DNA of 64,000 nucleotides. Origin: Kingdonia uniflora (taxonomy: Eukaryota; Streptophyta; Magnoliopsida; Ranunculales; Circaeasteraceae). Numbering within the stretch: the first letter of the stretch is position 1; every line of letters begins with the position of its first letter. The notes beneath the pieces are model-generated. The model searched no databases and was not told the origin of the DNA. It worked only from the letters and a program-made list of their open reading frames with translations. A program made the translations under genes and the position numbers. The stretch spans positions 124,001 through 188,000 of the forward strand of contig JACGCM010002647.1 in assembly GCA_014058105.1 (NCBI GenBank). Direction: 5' to 3'. Positions 19,990 to 30,839 of this stretch are shown piece after piece.

Positions 19990-22530
19990 GGAGCCATCAC
20001 CTATATTAGAATGTTCCGCAACCCGTGTACAGCCGTTGACGCATAAACTTTGGCAATTTTCCCGTAATGATTTTCTTTCCTTCTCTAACCATATGCAATC
20101 TCAGAACCTCAATTTTGGCTACCATGGGACCTAAATACTCACACCGTATTACCTCCATGTCGTACTGCGTACTTTTTCTAACTACAACGTCATACACCAA
20201 TTTGTATTCTTCTTCCAATCTCTAGAACTCTGATGCAAAGAACAAAATCACTGCTGTCATATCTCACTCATACACGTCACCTACTTCAACCTTCAACTGT
20301 TTAGACAGAATAAGCTCGGTAAGTTTAGTATGAGCTTCCTTTAGCAAAGTTTTCAAGTTATTCCAATGCTTCTCTACTCGTCGTTTCTCATTCAACACAA
20401 CATAATTCTGAGACTCCAGCACTGTCATAAACTCATCCATATGATAAATCAGAGATATTAACCCATCAAGTTCCGCTTCATGATTCTCCCATTCTACCCT
20501 TGTTTCATCAAGGCGTATCTTTGCCTGTAATAGGTCAGTGTCTAACTTTATATTTGTATCCCACAATTTCGAATTCTCATCCAGGTGATCCATGGTATTT
20601 AACTCCAACCCTTGTTTGGTATGCTCTAGAGTGACTACTTTCTTCCAAGATGCATTTATGTTTTCATTCTGTCTATTATGGGCCTCTTCCATCTTCTTTA
20701 TCAAAATGTCAGTAACTAACCATAAAACTTAATACTTAGAAGCGTACGCTCGCGTATCAGCTACTTCTACTTCGAGTACATTTTCCAGGAATTATAAGTC
20801 TTTTACATTCTTACACTCCACTTTTAATTCTGCCAATAGTTCTGTAATTCGAACTCGAGCAGATGTCAACTCCACTCCCTTCTGGCTCACTTACCCCGAA
20901 TTACCTATAAATTTAACCTCTTTCTTTCTTATAATTTCTATTAACTCCTCTATCTTTCTCATTCCATTGGCTAGACCTACCTTTTTCTTCTACAGATCCT
21001 CAGACAATTGAGCTCCAACGTCTCTCTCTTTTACCATCTCTACCTTTGTTCCTTCTACTAATTTAGTAACACTTCTTAGTGTGACTTGACTTAAACTTAG
21101 CTCAGCGTTCAGTTGTTTGTTATGGGTGTGTAAAATGTCACACTGACTTTGAACAACAACCAATTCTACCTATCATCACAGTTCACATTCATAAATAATT
21201 TGATTCCACCAACAAATTACATCTCACAGTTAACAAGTTTAAATCAAGAACATGGTATCTGAGTAATATCGATATACTGTTTCATTCATCATCACAGAGA
21301 ATGAATTTCATTTATCATCAGTAACAGTATACAAAGATCTAGCACATATGCAGGGCCGGTACAAGAAAACCGAGAATACCCTATTTTCGATTCTTCAAGA
21401 AATGAAAAGACTGCCCTTTATCTCTTGAACTCTTTATGCTTTTTACTTGTACATCTATCAGAGTGGTAAAGGTCACCACCTTCTGTAGACGTTGTTTACG
21501 CCATGATCGGGGTATCAGGCTTTCGACCTCCTCCTCACCCTCTTCTGATGACAGTTCCCTCAACCACGGAATGGGTTTGCCACCTTTGGAAGACCACATA
21601 TTCTCAGCCTTGGCGTTCTCTACATCAAAATCCTTCCCACATCCCATCATAAACTTCCTAAATTCATTCTCTGCCCAAAATAGTTTTCCCCCATAAAATT
21701 CAATAACATTGTCTACATGATGCTCATATTCTATTCGAGCAACGACTTTTGCTCGCGACGGATATAGATGATCCTTCAATGTTATTTGTACTTTGTGTAG
21801 CCGCTGATGCATGTCTTTCTATAATACACCTAAAGCCCTCAAATTCGCTTCTACCTTCATTCGAACAGCCACTTCTTTCGATAACCGCGTTGCTAAAGAC
21901 AATTTTTGCTCCTCGTATTGTAATAACTCATCTTGTAACCCCTTTAATTTACCCTTTAATCGCTTTTAAACCTATATTTACTCTTTCCTTATCCTAATAA
22001 ATACAATTCTCATAACCCTCCGATCCTATATAAAGCCAAACACATCAGATAAATGTTCTACATCACCCCATACAATAGACACACCAACTCGAACAGAATA
22101 CTTTCTCGCCTCTAAACTATAACGATTAAGTGCTTATGGAGCTAAAAACATAACTCAAGCTGGGTCCAGAACTACACCTCTCTCCTTCAAAAGCTCTACA
22201 TAAGCTTCCTTTAACCCTCGTTCACTATCTACTTCGACCTCAAAATATAATGTCAGAGCTATTAACATACTTTGACACCTAGCCTTATCACCCAAGTCGT
22301 TAAAACAGGTTAACTCTTTTGGTTTTTGAACTAATAACCCCCTTTCCTCTTCCTTCCTTAACACCTCATCCTTTTATATTTTTATCTTAGCATATCTAGA
22401 TTGAAGATCATATAGCACTTTAAAAGTTTTCTCTGAATTCAACTTAAAATTCCTTCTCTCATATTAAGTTTTATTAAGTACCTGTTGAATACGATCCATG
22501 AAATCCCTCGTTCTACTCAAAGGTCTCTCC
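19990..22530 (-). pseudogene. E2 antisense gene, coiled-coil 3' part
   Basis: A run of antisense frames rich in Glu, Lys and Leu with heptad-like spacing: about 22500-22150 (RTRDFMDRIQQVLNKT; RGLLVQKPKELTCF; ERGLKEAYVELLKERGVVL), 21990-21380 (LKGLQDELLQYEEQKLSLAT; ELSSEEGEEEVESLIPRSWR), 21150-20710, 20704-20264 (KKMEEAHNRQNENINASWKK; LLQAKIRLDETRVEWENHE) and 20220-20006. It reads like a long coiled-coil protein interrupted by stops or introns. B (54240-56135) and A (49527-50345) carry coiled-coil sequence in the same place, although sequence identity to E2 is not obvious. It could be a separate gene from the Transposase_28-like part. Confidence 0.5.
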
Positions 22531-22699
22531 AGTTCGGAGTTCATTTTTCTCAGTCATTCTATCTTCTATATAGAGTGCAAATATATTGTTATAATACAGA
22601 CATCCAAAAAAAATATATTTCAAATCATCACTTAAATTTCAACAAATATAGAGTACTATCACTTCAATATCATACGAACTGCATCAAACCAAAAATAGA

Positions 22700-24560
22700 A
22701 TACCACTGAAGGTTTAGAGATTCTTGCTGAGCTCTACCTCAGATGGAGGATCCAATGTCTACCCAACCAGATGGCTTGGATCATCACGTTCAGAAGAATG
22801 ATCCAATGTTTTTCCAGCTGCTCGGACTGGTTTAACACTATCTGGTAGAAGCTCCAATACCTTCTCAGGAAAAGTACCAACGTCTGCCATCACTTCCTCT
22901 GAAACCTCTGAAGGAAACTATATATTTTTGTACCTTCCAGCCCAGCCTAGCTCCACATCAGCTGGACTCAATCCAAAATCATAATAGGATTGGATGAAGT
23001 GATTTTATTCTACCTTAAGGGCCTCAACCGATTTTGACATTACATCATCATGCGCCAGCAGATCTATGTATTTTGCTGTGAGCTCTGCAGCCGTTTTAGC
23101 CTCTTCAGCTCTTTCTGCTCCTTCTCCAGCTTGAGCTCATCTTTGAGCTTCTTTACATGAGCAGATTGATCTTCAAACTCCTTCAAGCGAGCAGATTGAA
23201 CTTCGAACCTCGCTATAAGAGCCTCGAACTCCTGGCTCTTCTTTTCCAAACACTTTTTTGCCCCCTTCAGCAGTATTGAGAGCTGCCAGTATAAGCATAC
23301 AAAGTCAAAATTAGTACAACAGTTTTCAGTCCGAATGCAACAATAATTAAGGACTTTAAAAAAAAGTACCACAAAAGTATGTTCGTAATACTCCGCATCG
23401 AGCTGCTCCAGATTCGTCGCAGCCATCGAGTAGTATTTTAGCTCCAGCTCTGCCATCTTAGCTGAGGCGTGAGGTTTAGTTCTAGAACTACCCTTTTCCT
23501 CATGCCTTTTTCTTTTTAACGAGGACTTCTCGACCTCAACAGGAACTACTTCAAGATTCTCAGCCACATCGCCAGATATAGACTTTGCGATATCTTGTAC
23601 TGTAACTGCCCCCCAGAGACAGAGGTACTCTGCTGAGCTGGCTCATAAGCCGCTGAACATTCTACTTGGTGCTCTGAGATACAGGAGGTGGAACACTGAG
23701 AATATCAGTAACAATCAAGACAACTTTTCCCTCAGCCATAGCTCATTTCTCCTGAGCTTGCTAAATTTTAAGAACTGCAAAATCTATCCTTTTATCTCTA
23801 CTAATACCCAACTCACTGAGTACCTGCTTTAGCTCATCCGAATCTCAAGCAACACAGTTGAACAGACTGGCCTTGTCCGGCGTAGATAAAGGCTTGAGCT
23901 CTGCCAAAATAAAGAATACAACATTAAGTAACATATCGAAGACAAGAATAGTTTATTTGAAGATTGTTCAACATTACTTACTCGGATTATAATATTTATG
24001 GTTCAGTTCGAGCGCTGGTTTATTTGAAACCTGCACACGGTTACCCTCTGTCCACACAAGGTTGTCGTTCCATGGTCTACCCGCAGATTTAAATTAAAAA
24101 AATTTCAGCCTAGCTGAATCACTACACAGGTAACCACTACTTTGACCTTCGACATATTTCCATTTATAAAACTTCATTACATCTTTAGCTTTGAACTGCC
24201 TCGCAGTCCCTTCCTTCTTCCATTTCTCATTCAATACCTCACATATTTTCATCATTTCATAAGCATTCCCATTTAACTAGGCAGGGCAACATTGTAATAT
24301 ACTCAAAACCCCTTTCTAAAAGAAGGTCATAGGAATTCTAAGGCCATATACGGCATGATTCAAAAAACACAAAAACCCATCCCTCGGGCCTAATAGCCCG
24401 AGACCATTATAATATGAGAGATTAATCCCCTCACCAATCCCTCTATCCTTCTTCCACTTCACCAAGCATGAGACTTGGTTGTAGATAGCCTCCTCCCCTT
24501 TACCGGGGAAAAAGGTCCTGCCAAGATCGTACAACTTCCTTAAAGCAGATCAATATTCAA
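22700..24560 (-). pseudogene. E2 antisense gene, Transposase_28-like domain and basic/acidic segments
   Basis: About 24540-24000: DLGRTFFPGKGEE, DGFLCFLNHAVYGLRIPMTF, then CPA.LNGNAYEMMKICEVLN, VMKFYKWKYVE, then SAGRPWNDNLVWTEGN. This aligns by eye with B (ACPVQMNGNIWEVISVCEAL, then STGRPWNDNAIWVKGD) and E1, and resembles Pfam Transposase_28. After an intron (acceptor near 23905) comes LKQVLSELGISRDKRIDFAV, matching B's FEVVLEDFCISRKK. Then 23567-23064: a basic patch (SSLKRKRHEEKG), an in-frame intron, a coiled coil, and the tail FGLSPADVELGWAGRY with an acidic end near 22720. Several stops are present. Function unknown. Confidence 0.6.
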
Positions 24561-24779
24561 AATTCAAAGATATAAATACAGTTGTTAATATCCTACAACT
24601 GTCACCCATAATTGTACACAAAGATTAAAATCGAATACTTTATTTTTATTCAATTAGATCGAGACATCATATTCGTTTATCCTCTCAAGATCCGTCATCT
24701 TATATTTATTCAAACCCAACCACAGAATACTAAAAAATAGATTACATATTACGAGCTCCAATGCTTCGAGCTTACCGAG

Positions 24780-25160
24780 CTTCCCACACAGAATGATCTC
24801 CCCTCATGCTGCCCGGGTATTCTCTTCAACGATCTTATCACATGCGAGCTGTCGAACAGTCAATTCCCGTATCGTGGCACTTAACAACGACCTCTGAAAC
24901 ACGTCACACCAGAAAAATCAGTTAAACTCTACACACTTCCCTTCTTCATCTAGTTCAGATAGATTCAACGGCCATTCCAGCAACATGGCATCGCAATGGA
25001 GTCGACGAAGGTACCACTCACGAAATTTTGCAACCTTGATATGAAAACGACTATCTGCTGCCTGATGAGCACGCTGAGCACAAGTATTTACCATGGATAA
25101 ACTCACCACCTCCATAACAAAACTATCCCTGCAGAAGATGTACATAAAAATAGCCAAGAT
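24780..25160 (-). pseudogene. E2 antisense conserved-looking small exon
   Basis: The - strand reads CAQRAHQAADSRFHIKVAKF, then REWYLRRLHCDAMLLEWPLN, then LSELDEEGKCVEF, with continuation VTIRELTVRQLACDKIVEEN in an adjacent frame after a break at about 24920. Charged and hydrophobic spacing suggests helices. It lies between the first antisense ORF and the Transposase_28-like part, the same place as the second short ORF of E1, but I cannot align the two with confidence. Confidence 0.35.
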
Positions 25161-25239
25161 TCATGATTTTGTAGCCGTTAGGAAGATCTTTGCAAATATC
25201 AACTCACTAATTTGGCAGAAGGATAATTGCTCAAAACAA

Positions 25240-25968
25240 GTTCACAGAACAACAAAATATCAGCATCAAATGCAGAATATTGTGACAGGTCATTCTTTCC
25301 ATAGTATGAAATATCTCCTCCAATTTTGTACGAAAAAATATAAAAATGCCAACATACAAGATCACGCAAATCCAGCAGTAGCACCTAAAGATCAATGCCT
25401 ATCCTTTCTCATAGTTTGGAAAACTCCATCACCCAGTTCGAGTACACAAATCACAGAAAACAATATCTAACTACTTCCTCGAACTCCTCTCTTCAACCCC
25501 AGCTATAACTACTATTTACTCACATACACACGGAACTTCTTCTAGCTCGATTTTCCCTATCTTACCACATGATATCTAACTCCTATTTTTCAAACAACAA
25601 ACTACAAAGTCAAGTTCGTGATAAAGAATCATGATCTCAGAATGAAGTTATTTCATTAATTCAAAATTTTCTTTACAGAATAATTTTTAGATAACAAAAA
25701 GTCCCCAATAATTACAACTGATTACATCACAAAGTTACAGTTCAAATTACTTTTTTAGAATCAGCAGAGAAGATGAAAAAAACTGAAGCAACTTCCAAAC
25801 CCTGATCCCATTCTGCAAGATCTAAGAAATAGTCATAACTAGAAATCACAGATGAAAGATCATCTTTATAGCCAAAATCTATGGTCCATGGAAGAAATTG
25901 ATCCTCTGTATCCTTCCACCTCTTCCACCATAACCCCTACCCTGTATGATAGAGACAGACAGAAGGTC
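25240..25968. other. Unassigned E2 interior
   Basis: No recognisable coding segment. Likely intron or spacer of the antisense gene. The open frame on + at 25093-25470 has no family resemblance. Confidence 0.4.
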
Positions 25969-26259
25969 TTACCTTTTAGAAAGAACCCATTCACTAGCAG
26001 GATACCGGCGAGACTCCCTCGAACGAGCGCCTGCCGCTTTATCTTTAGTTGTAATAGCCGCCTCCGCTAGCAAACGAAGCCCATTTCGGTACTCTACCTT
26101 AAATGTCAACAGATAGCGAAACTGTGCCATCAGATAATAATTATCACCCACCTCTATCACTTCTTCATATGACATGCGATGATTGGTAGGCGACATAGGA
26201 ATCGGTGCCGGCAAATGCAGAGGTTGGTATTCAAAGTAATGGATACGTAATTCTTCCAT
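25969..26259 (-). CDS. E2 first antisense ORF (96 residues, intact)
   Basis: ATG at 26259 and stop at 25969. The product starts MEELRIHYFEYQPLHLPAPI and contains MSYEEVIEVGDNYYLMAQFR, then a Leu/Ala helix (LRLLAEAAITTKDKAAGA) and a basic C-terminus. It lies about 150 bases downstream of a clear TATA box on the same strand and just inside the 3' end of E2, the position of the first antisense ORFs of E1 and B. The ORF may continue by splicing into downstream exons, so the stop may not be the true end. No database family recognised. The lack of stops in an otherwise decayed element is notable, but the ORF is short enough for chance. Confidence 0.5.
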   Translation of the reverse strand: MEELRIHYFEYQPLHLPAPIPMSPTNHRMSYEEVIEVGDNYYLMAQFRYLLTFKVEYRNGLRLLAEAAITTKDKAAGARSRESRRYPASEWVLSKR

Positions 26260-26398
26260 CTTTCTACGAATTCGAGACTCCCGAGATTAGTTCCTGGTAG
26301 TAACCATACTCTTAACAGTCAAAAATCAACAAAAATCAAGAATGGAGAAGAAGAGAGTCAGAGACAAAGACTTGGTTCCTCACTCTCACTTCCGAATA

Positions 26399-26407
26399 CT
26401 TTTTATA
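26399..26407 (-). promoter_or_regulatory. TATA box for E2 antisense gene
   Basis: On the - strand CGTATAAAAAGTATTC precedes a CT-rich leader (GTCTCTGACTCTCTTCTTCT) and the ATG at 26259. Box, CT-rich leader and ATG spacing are those of a plant RNA polymerase II promoter, pointing into the element against pol. Confidence 0.6.
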
Positions 26408-27260
26408 CGATGATCAGTATTTAAAATAGACCCTTTAGATTCCCAATGACATAAGGATTTCCCATGCCAATAAAAATTTACTAGAACCATTGGTTATGGA
26501 AAACCCAAAAGGCATAAACAAGGTACTTATGAATATGCATTGGAAATGATTCCCAAATTTTAACTACAGCTATAGCTGGAAAAGTGACCCGCGACCCGCT
26601 AACCCGACCCGACCCAACCCGGTTTTAAGGGGGTTTAGGTTTAGCCTTAATGGGTCGCGGGTCATTTGACCCTAACCCGCCTAACCCATTTAATAAATGG
26701 GTCGGGTTAGGGTTTACCTTAAGTAACTTGGGTTGACCCGTGACCCATTTAGGTTTAGGAATACTTGCAAATATATAGTATAACACAATACCCTTTTGGC
26801 AACACAACCAAACCCATAACCCTTTTGATGTCTCCTCATACTCTCACTCTCAATTCTCAAAGATCAAAGTCTCAGCCTCTCCTCCTCAACAACAATCGCA
26901 GACTCTCCTAGTCTCCTCCTCAAGTCAAATAATCAATCCTCAAAAATCAAAATTAATTCATCTTCTATTCTTTTCAAATCAAACAACAACACATGGGGTT
27001 TGCAATGTTTGTTAATTAGTTGGTGTTTTGTCAAATCAAATTCGGAAAAGAAGAGTATTGTCGAGACTTGAGAGAGACTGAAAGAGTGTTGTCACTTGTC
27101 ACTGTCATGAGTTGTTGAGAAGAGAGTACTCTGAAGTTATTTTTGTGCTGAATTGTAAATTTGTTGATAGATTGATATCAATTGTTGAGGTAATTTCTTA
27201 ACTTAGGGTAGATAGCCTGATATCTTGTTTCTGTGCTGCTAGTTTATGTGCCTTTTATAG

Positions 27261-27764
27261 TGACGAGCTCGAGAGTGGAAGTACTCGTGGAGCTAACACT
27301 GATCCTGAAGAGGAGTATTCAGAGGAAGTTGATGATAACAATTTATCGGTGAGGGTTTCGAGGAGTAGTATTAGGTTGAGTAGTAAACAATTGAATTTGA
27401 GGAGTCATAATAAGGTGAAAGTGGAGATGTTGAAGATTGTTTCTTTGAGTAAGGACGAGGGAGGTGGTGGGGATGTTTTGATTTCAGGGGCTTATATTGC
27501 AAGGGAGAAGAACTGTAAGAAGGAGGTAACAATTTTTAATTTTTAATTTTTATTGTACCTATTTTTGATTAAATAATTTACAATGTGATATTTAAAGAAT
27601 ACCCAGAGTTGCGAATTTACGATATAATAATAACTAGTTATGATTTAGATAGATGTTATGGAAATTTCATTTGGGGTAACTAGTTTCAATTTTTTACAGG
27701 AAGAGGCTGGATGGCTCAAGTTTGCTTGCGTTTTGATGGATGGAATTGACGAACACATGATTTG
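27261..27764 (+). pseudogene. Two-exon gene fragment inside the hAT-like element
   Basis: Exon 1 (27261-27525) follows an acceptor (CCTTTTATAG) and reads ELESGSTRGANTDPEEEYSE, then RVSRSSIRLSSKQLNLRSHN and IVSLSKDEGGGGDVLISGAY, ending at a GT donor (AAGGAG/GTAACA). Exon 2 (27700-27764) follows TTTTTTACAG and reads EEAGWLKFACVLMDGIDEHM before another GT. Exon 1 has no stops and both splice junctions look valid, so this looks like part of a real gene, either captured from the host or a transposon gene I do not recognise. It does not show the hAT transposase dimerisation motif or a BED zinc finger. Confidence 0.5.
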
Positions 27765-28164
27765 GTATACATTTTATATTTTTTAGTATGTTTAGATGTA
27801 TTCAGCTTTTAGCATTCTTACGTACCCTTATTAAATGCCAAGGACAAGAAGGTTGAATGATATCATAAAGGTTTTCTGATATGTCAGAAACATGTATTGA
27901 AAGGCTGGTTTAATAATATGATATAGCTTGAAAATATAATAATGATTGGTGGATGCATCGATTAGAGTAAGAATATTTTGTGATGCGTTGAGACTGTATT
28001 TGGGGAGATCAAGTAAATTGGTTTCTTATAGTGTTTTTATAATATTGGTTAAAACGTAATATGTTAAACCCGGCTTGCGTGTGGTACGTACCCACGTATC
28101 TCTATGCGAGGCACGTACCTCATGTAAGTCGGATATATGCTGAATATATTGGCTGATTCCTTTC

Positions 28165-28720
28165 AGTATTTTTTACACAACTTCAGTTTTGATAGCCTTA
28201 TAGGTCAGACTGCCATTTTACTTTCTGGACTGCCTAGCCTAACTGCTGAACTGCTATAAACTGTTAAAATATTGCCAAACTGTTATTTTAGTTTCTGCCT
28301 TTCTGGATTGCCTAGCAAAACTGCTGAACTATTATGAACTGTTGTGATGTTGCCAAACTGCTCTTATTTTAATTTCTAGACTGCCTAGCCTAACTGCTGA
28401 ACTGCTGTGAACTATTGTGATATTGTCGACCTGCTGCTTTACTTTTGCCTTTCTGGACGGCCTAGCCTAACTGCTGAACTGTTGTTATGTTGTTATAATG
28501 TTGTTGTGATGTTGTTGTCTAGCCTAACTGCTATTTTACTTTCTGAACTCTTTGAAGTTTAAACTATTGTGATGCTATTGTCTGTTGAACTGCTTTGAAC
28601 TATGTTTAAAATACTCTTTGAACTGCTTTGAACTGCCTAGCCTAATAGTTTCAGTTTAGTGTATTACATTTTGAATCTAAACTGCTTTGAACTGTATTGT
28701 TGGTATCTGTATGGTTTTGA
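28165..28720. repeat. Degenerate minisatellite in the hAT-like element
   Basis: Variants of CTGCCTAGCCTAACTGCTGAACTGC followed by TATGAACTGTTGTGATRTTGCC recur about every 60 to 80 bases from 28210 to 28520 and decay to CTTTGAACTG words by 28690. Probably an old expanded tandem repeat. Confidence 0.7.
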
Positions 28721-29191
28721 AGTATCACTGTTATCTCATCTGTATCTGTGATTTTATATTACTGTATCTATTTAACTGAATACTCTATGAAGTATGATTG
28801 TATGAACTGTTAATGCTATCTGTTGAACTTAATATTGCTATCAATATTGCTATATTGTTGTTATCTGAACTGAACACTGTTATGCTGTATTGCCGTTATC
28901 TGAACTGAATATTGTTATATGAACTCAATATAGGTCGACCCAACCCGACCTGTTTAACTAAACAGGTCGGGTTGGGTTGACCCGTTTAAATTAGGGTTGG
29001 GTTTGGGTTTGAATATCTGACCCGTTTAGTTAAACAGGTCGGGTTTGGGTTTGTCTATTTGACCCCCGAACCCGTTATGACCCAACCCGTGTAACCCAAA
29101 CCTGACCCGTTTGCCAGCTCTAATTACAGCAATAATGGCACTTCTCAACCAACACCACTCGCCTATAAGGTTTCACATAATATTGGCTAAG

Positions 29192-29211
29192 AGGGGGTGG
29201 TTGTAGTGGCG
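29192..29211 (+). other. E2 polypurine tract
   Basis: AAGAGGGGGTGGT sits directly before the TGTAGTGG start of the 3' LTR, the site of plus-strand priming. Confidence 0.8.
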
Positions 29212-29617
29212 TATTCCACATCTTGAACTTATGCTTCATCTTCAAACTACATATGAACTTTCAATCTCACCAACAGAGCACGTGTCACAGAAAGAATCAA
29301 GATAGCAACATCAGAAAGCAAATACAATGCGAATTTATTAACCAACACCACTCGTCCATGAGACTCATCGTACTATTGATTAAGAGCCGTCTTGTAATAG
29401 CTTATTTCATATCTTGGAATAAAAGCTTCATCCTCGACCTCGTCAGTTTACAGGAAATACTACTAAACACATATTCAATATTCCTCAGTTCGATTCATCA
29501 CTCTCGACCTCCACATCAGTAGTTCGATTTACACAAATGTATAGTCATCAATAGAGCCATTATACAGTAATAGAGGTCTGGACGTTACATTATCTGGTCA
29601 AAGAATATCTTATATCT
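29212..29617 (+). repeat. E2 3' LTR, left part
   Basis: TGTAGTGGCGTATTCCACAT matches the 5' LTR start at 12920. The match ends at 29617 within TTATATCT, where the CACTA element interrupts. The LTR resumes at 35926. Confidence 0.92.
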
Positions 29618-29647
29618 CACTATAAAAAAGTGATTATTAGGGATGAG
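29618..29647 (+). repeat. CACTA left terminal inverted repeat
   Basis: CACTATAAAAAAGTGATTAT then TAGGGATGA. Pairs with 35893-35922. The fifth to eighth bases differ slightly between ends (CACTATAA versus CACTACAA). Confidence 0.88.
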
Positions 29648-30631
29648 ATATTAGAGACAGATCTTTCTCTAATAATTAAATATTTGGGAAAGTTTTGATT
29701 AAGTCTCTAATATTTTAGTTTATGGGACGAAAATAATCACCCCGCCCTTAATGGTATAAGTTTAGGGACTATTGTACATGGTCGTCCTAATTGTAGATGT
29801 TTAGGGACGGAGAAAAACTGCAAAAACAAAGTAATAATTTTAACTTCAACTCAGTCTCTCTTCGCCCAAGTTCAACTCTTCTTCTCCTCAAATCCTTTAC
29901 CCTCAATTGAAACCCTCTGTTATCTCCTCCCTCTAATATCACCTAATTCTGATTTTCTATTTAATTTTGGGAGAAATCAAGTTTAGGTCTCAATCAATAT
30001 CCCATCAGTTTTTACTTCTACAATACACGATTTCCACCATTGCTCCAATCATCCAATTATTCAACAGGTTTTTCTCTCTATCTCATTGTTATGATATCTA
30101 ATTTGATCTTCTTCAATTGGGGTTTCAGTGTTTGTGGTCTTCTTCAATTTGGATTTCAGTATAAAAAAAACCCAACTATTTATCTTCTAGGGTACGTTAT
30201 TTGTAGAACTCAGTCTCTATCTCTCTGGAATAGTTAATAGTAGCTGGAATTGATTTTATAAGATTAAAGGATTGTGAATTCAATTGTGTTTCAAGGATTC
30301 CATCTCTGTCTCATCAGGTACTCATATTTATTTTTATTTCTGGGGTTCATTGCTATCAATTTCTAAATTTATTTTATTGGTTGATTGAAGTACTGCAAAC
30401 GTAATTGAAGCCTGGACCTTGCTTATTTAAATTAAGGGTTTTGAATTGAAGTATTTATATCTCTAAGCTATCCTCTAATAGTAAGTTGGTTTTTTTGTAT
30501 GAATTGGTGTTATGATCTCTATAATATTGAATGTTAGGGTTTTCTGATTATGTGTTTACTGTATTTGGTGGTCATAAATATTCTTATGGCATCCCTTGGA
30601 TTGAGCAGCATATGTAGTATTGATCTGTCTT

Positions 30632-30725
30632 CACTACACCAAAACAATCAATTTGCCACATTTTTTTGCCACAGATATTATATGTAGTTTATTAGGGACA
30701 AATTTTCTCTGTGGTAAATAGAATT
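30632..30725. repeat. Second CACTA-type terminus inside the CACTA element
   Basis: CACTACACCAAAACAATCAA at 30632 is a typical CACTA terminus, followed by TTTGCCACA, TTAGGGACAAA and a CCACAGA...TCTGTGG pairing. No matching right end is visible nearby, so it is either a nested fragment or the scar of a fusion between two related elements. Confidence 0.5.
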
Positions 30726-30839
30726 GGAGTCTGTGGTTTTTTAGTTTTCTAATTTTCCATTAATAAATTGCTCATAAATAAATTGCTAGTTAACCTGAAT
30801 AAGAATCAGAATCTCATTAATAAATTGCTTAATTTGGGT

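Larger units (their letters stand above)
26571..29122. mobile_element. hAT-like non-autonomous DNA transposon (2552 bp)
   Basis: Ends TATAGCTGGAAAAGTGACCC at the left and, as reverse complement, TAGAGCTGGCAAACGGGTCA at the right. Both are the typical plant hAT terminus that runs into GGGTCGGG-rich sequence. The 8-bp flanks ACTACAGC (26563-26570) and ATTACAGC (29123-29130) match except for one C/T. Subterminal zones 26580-26760 and 28930-29110 are packed with GACCCG/CGGGTC words. No transposase is seen; two exons of an unrecognised gene and a degenerate minisatellite fill the inside. It inserted in E2 between its antisense promoter and its 3' LTR. Confidence 0.85.

Noticed and set aside
26571..29122. 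Autonomous hAT element with transposase
   Set aside because: No BED zinc finger, no DDE pattern and no hAT dimerisation motif in any frame.
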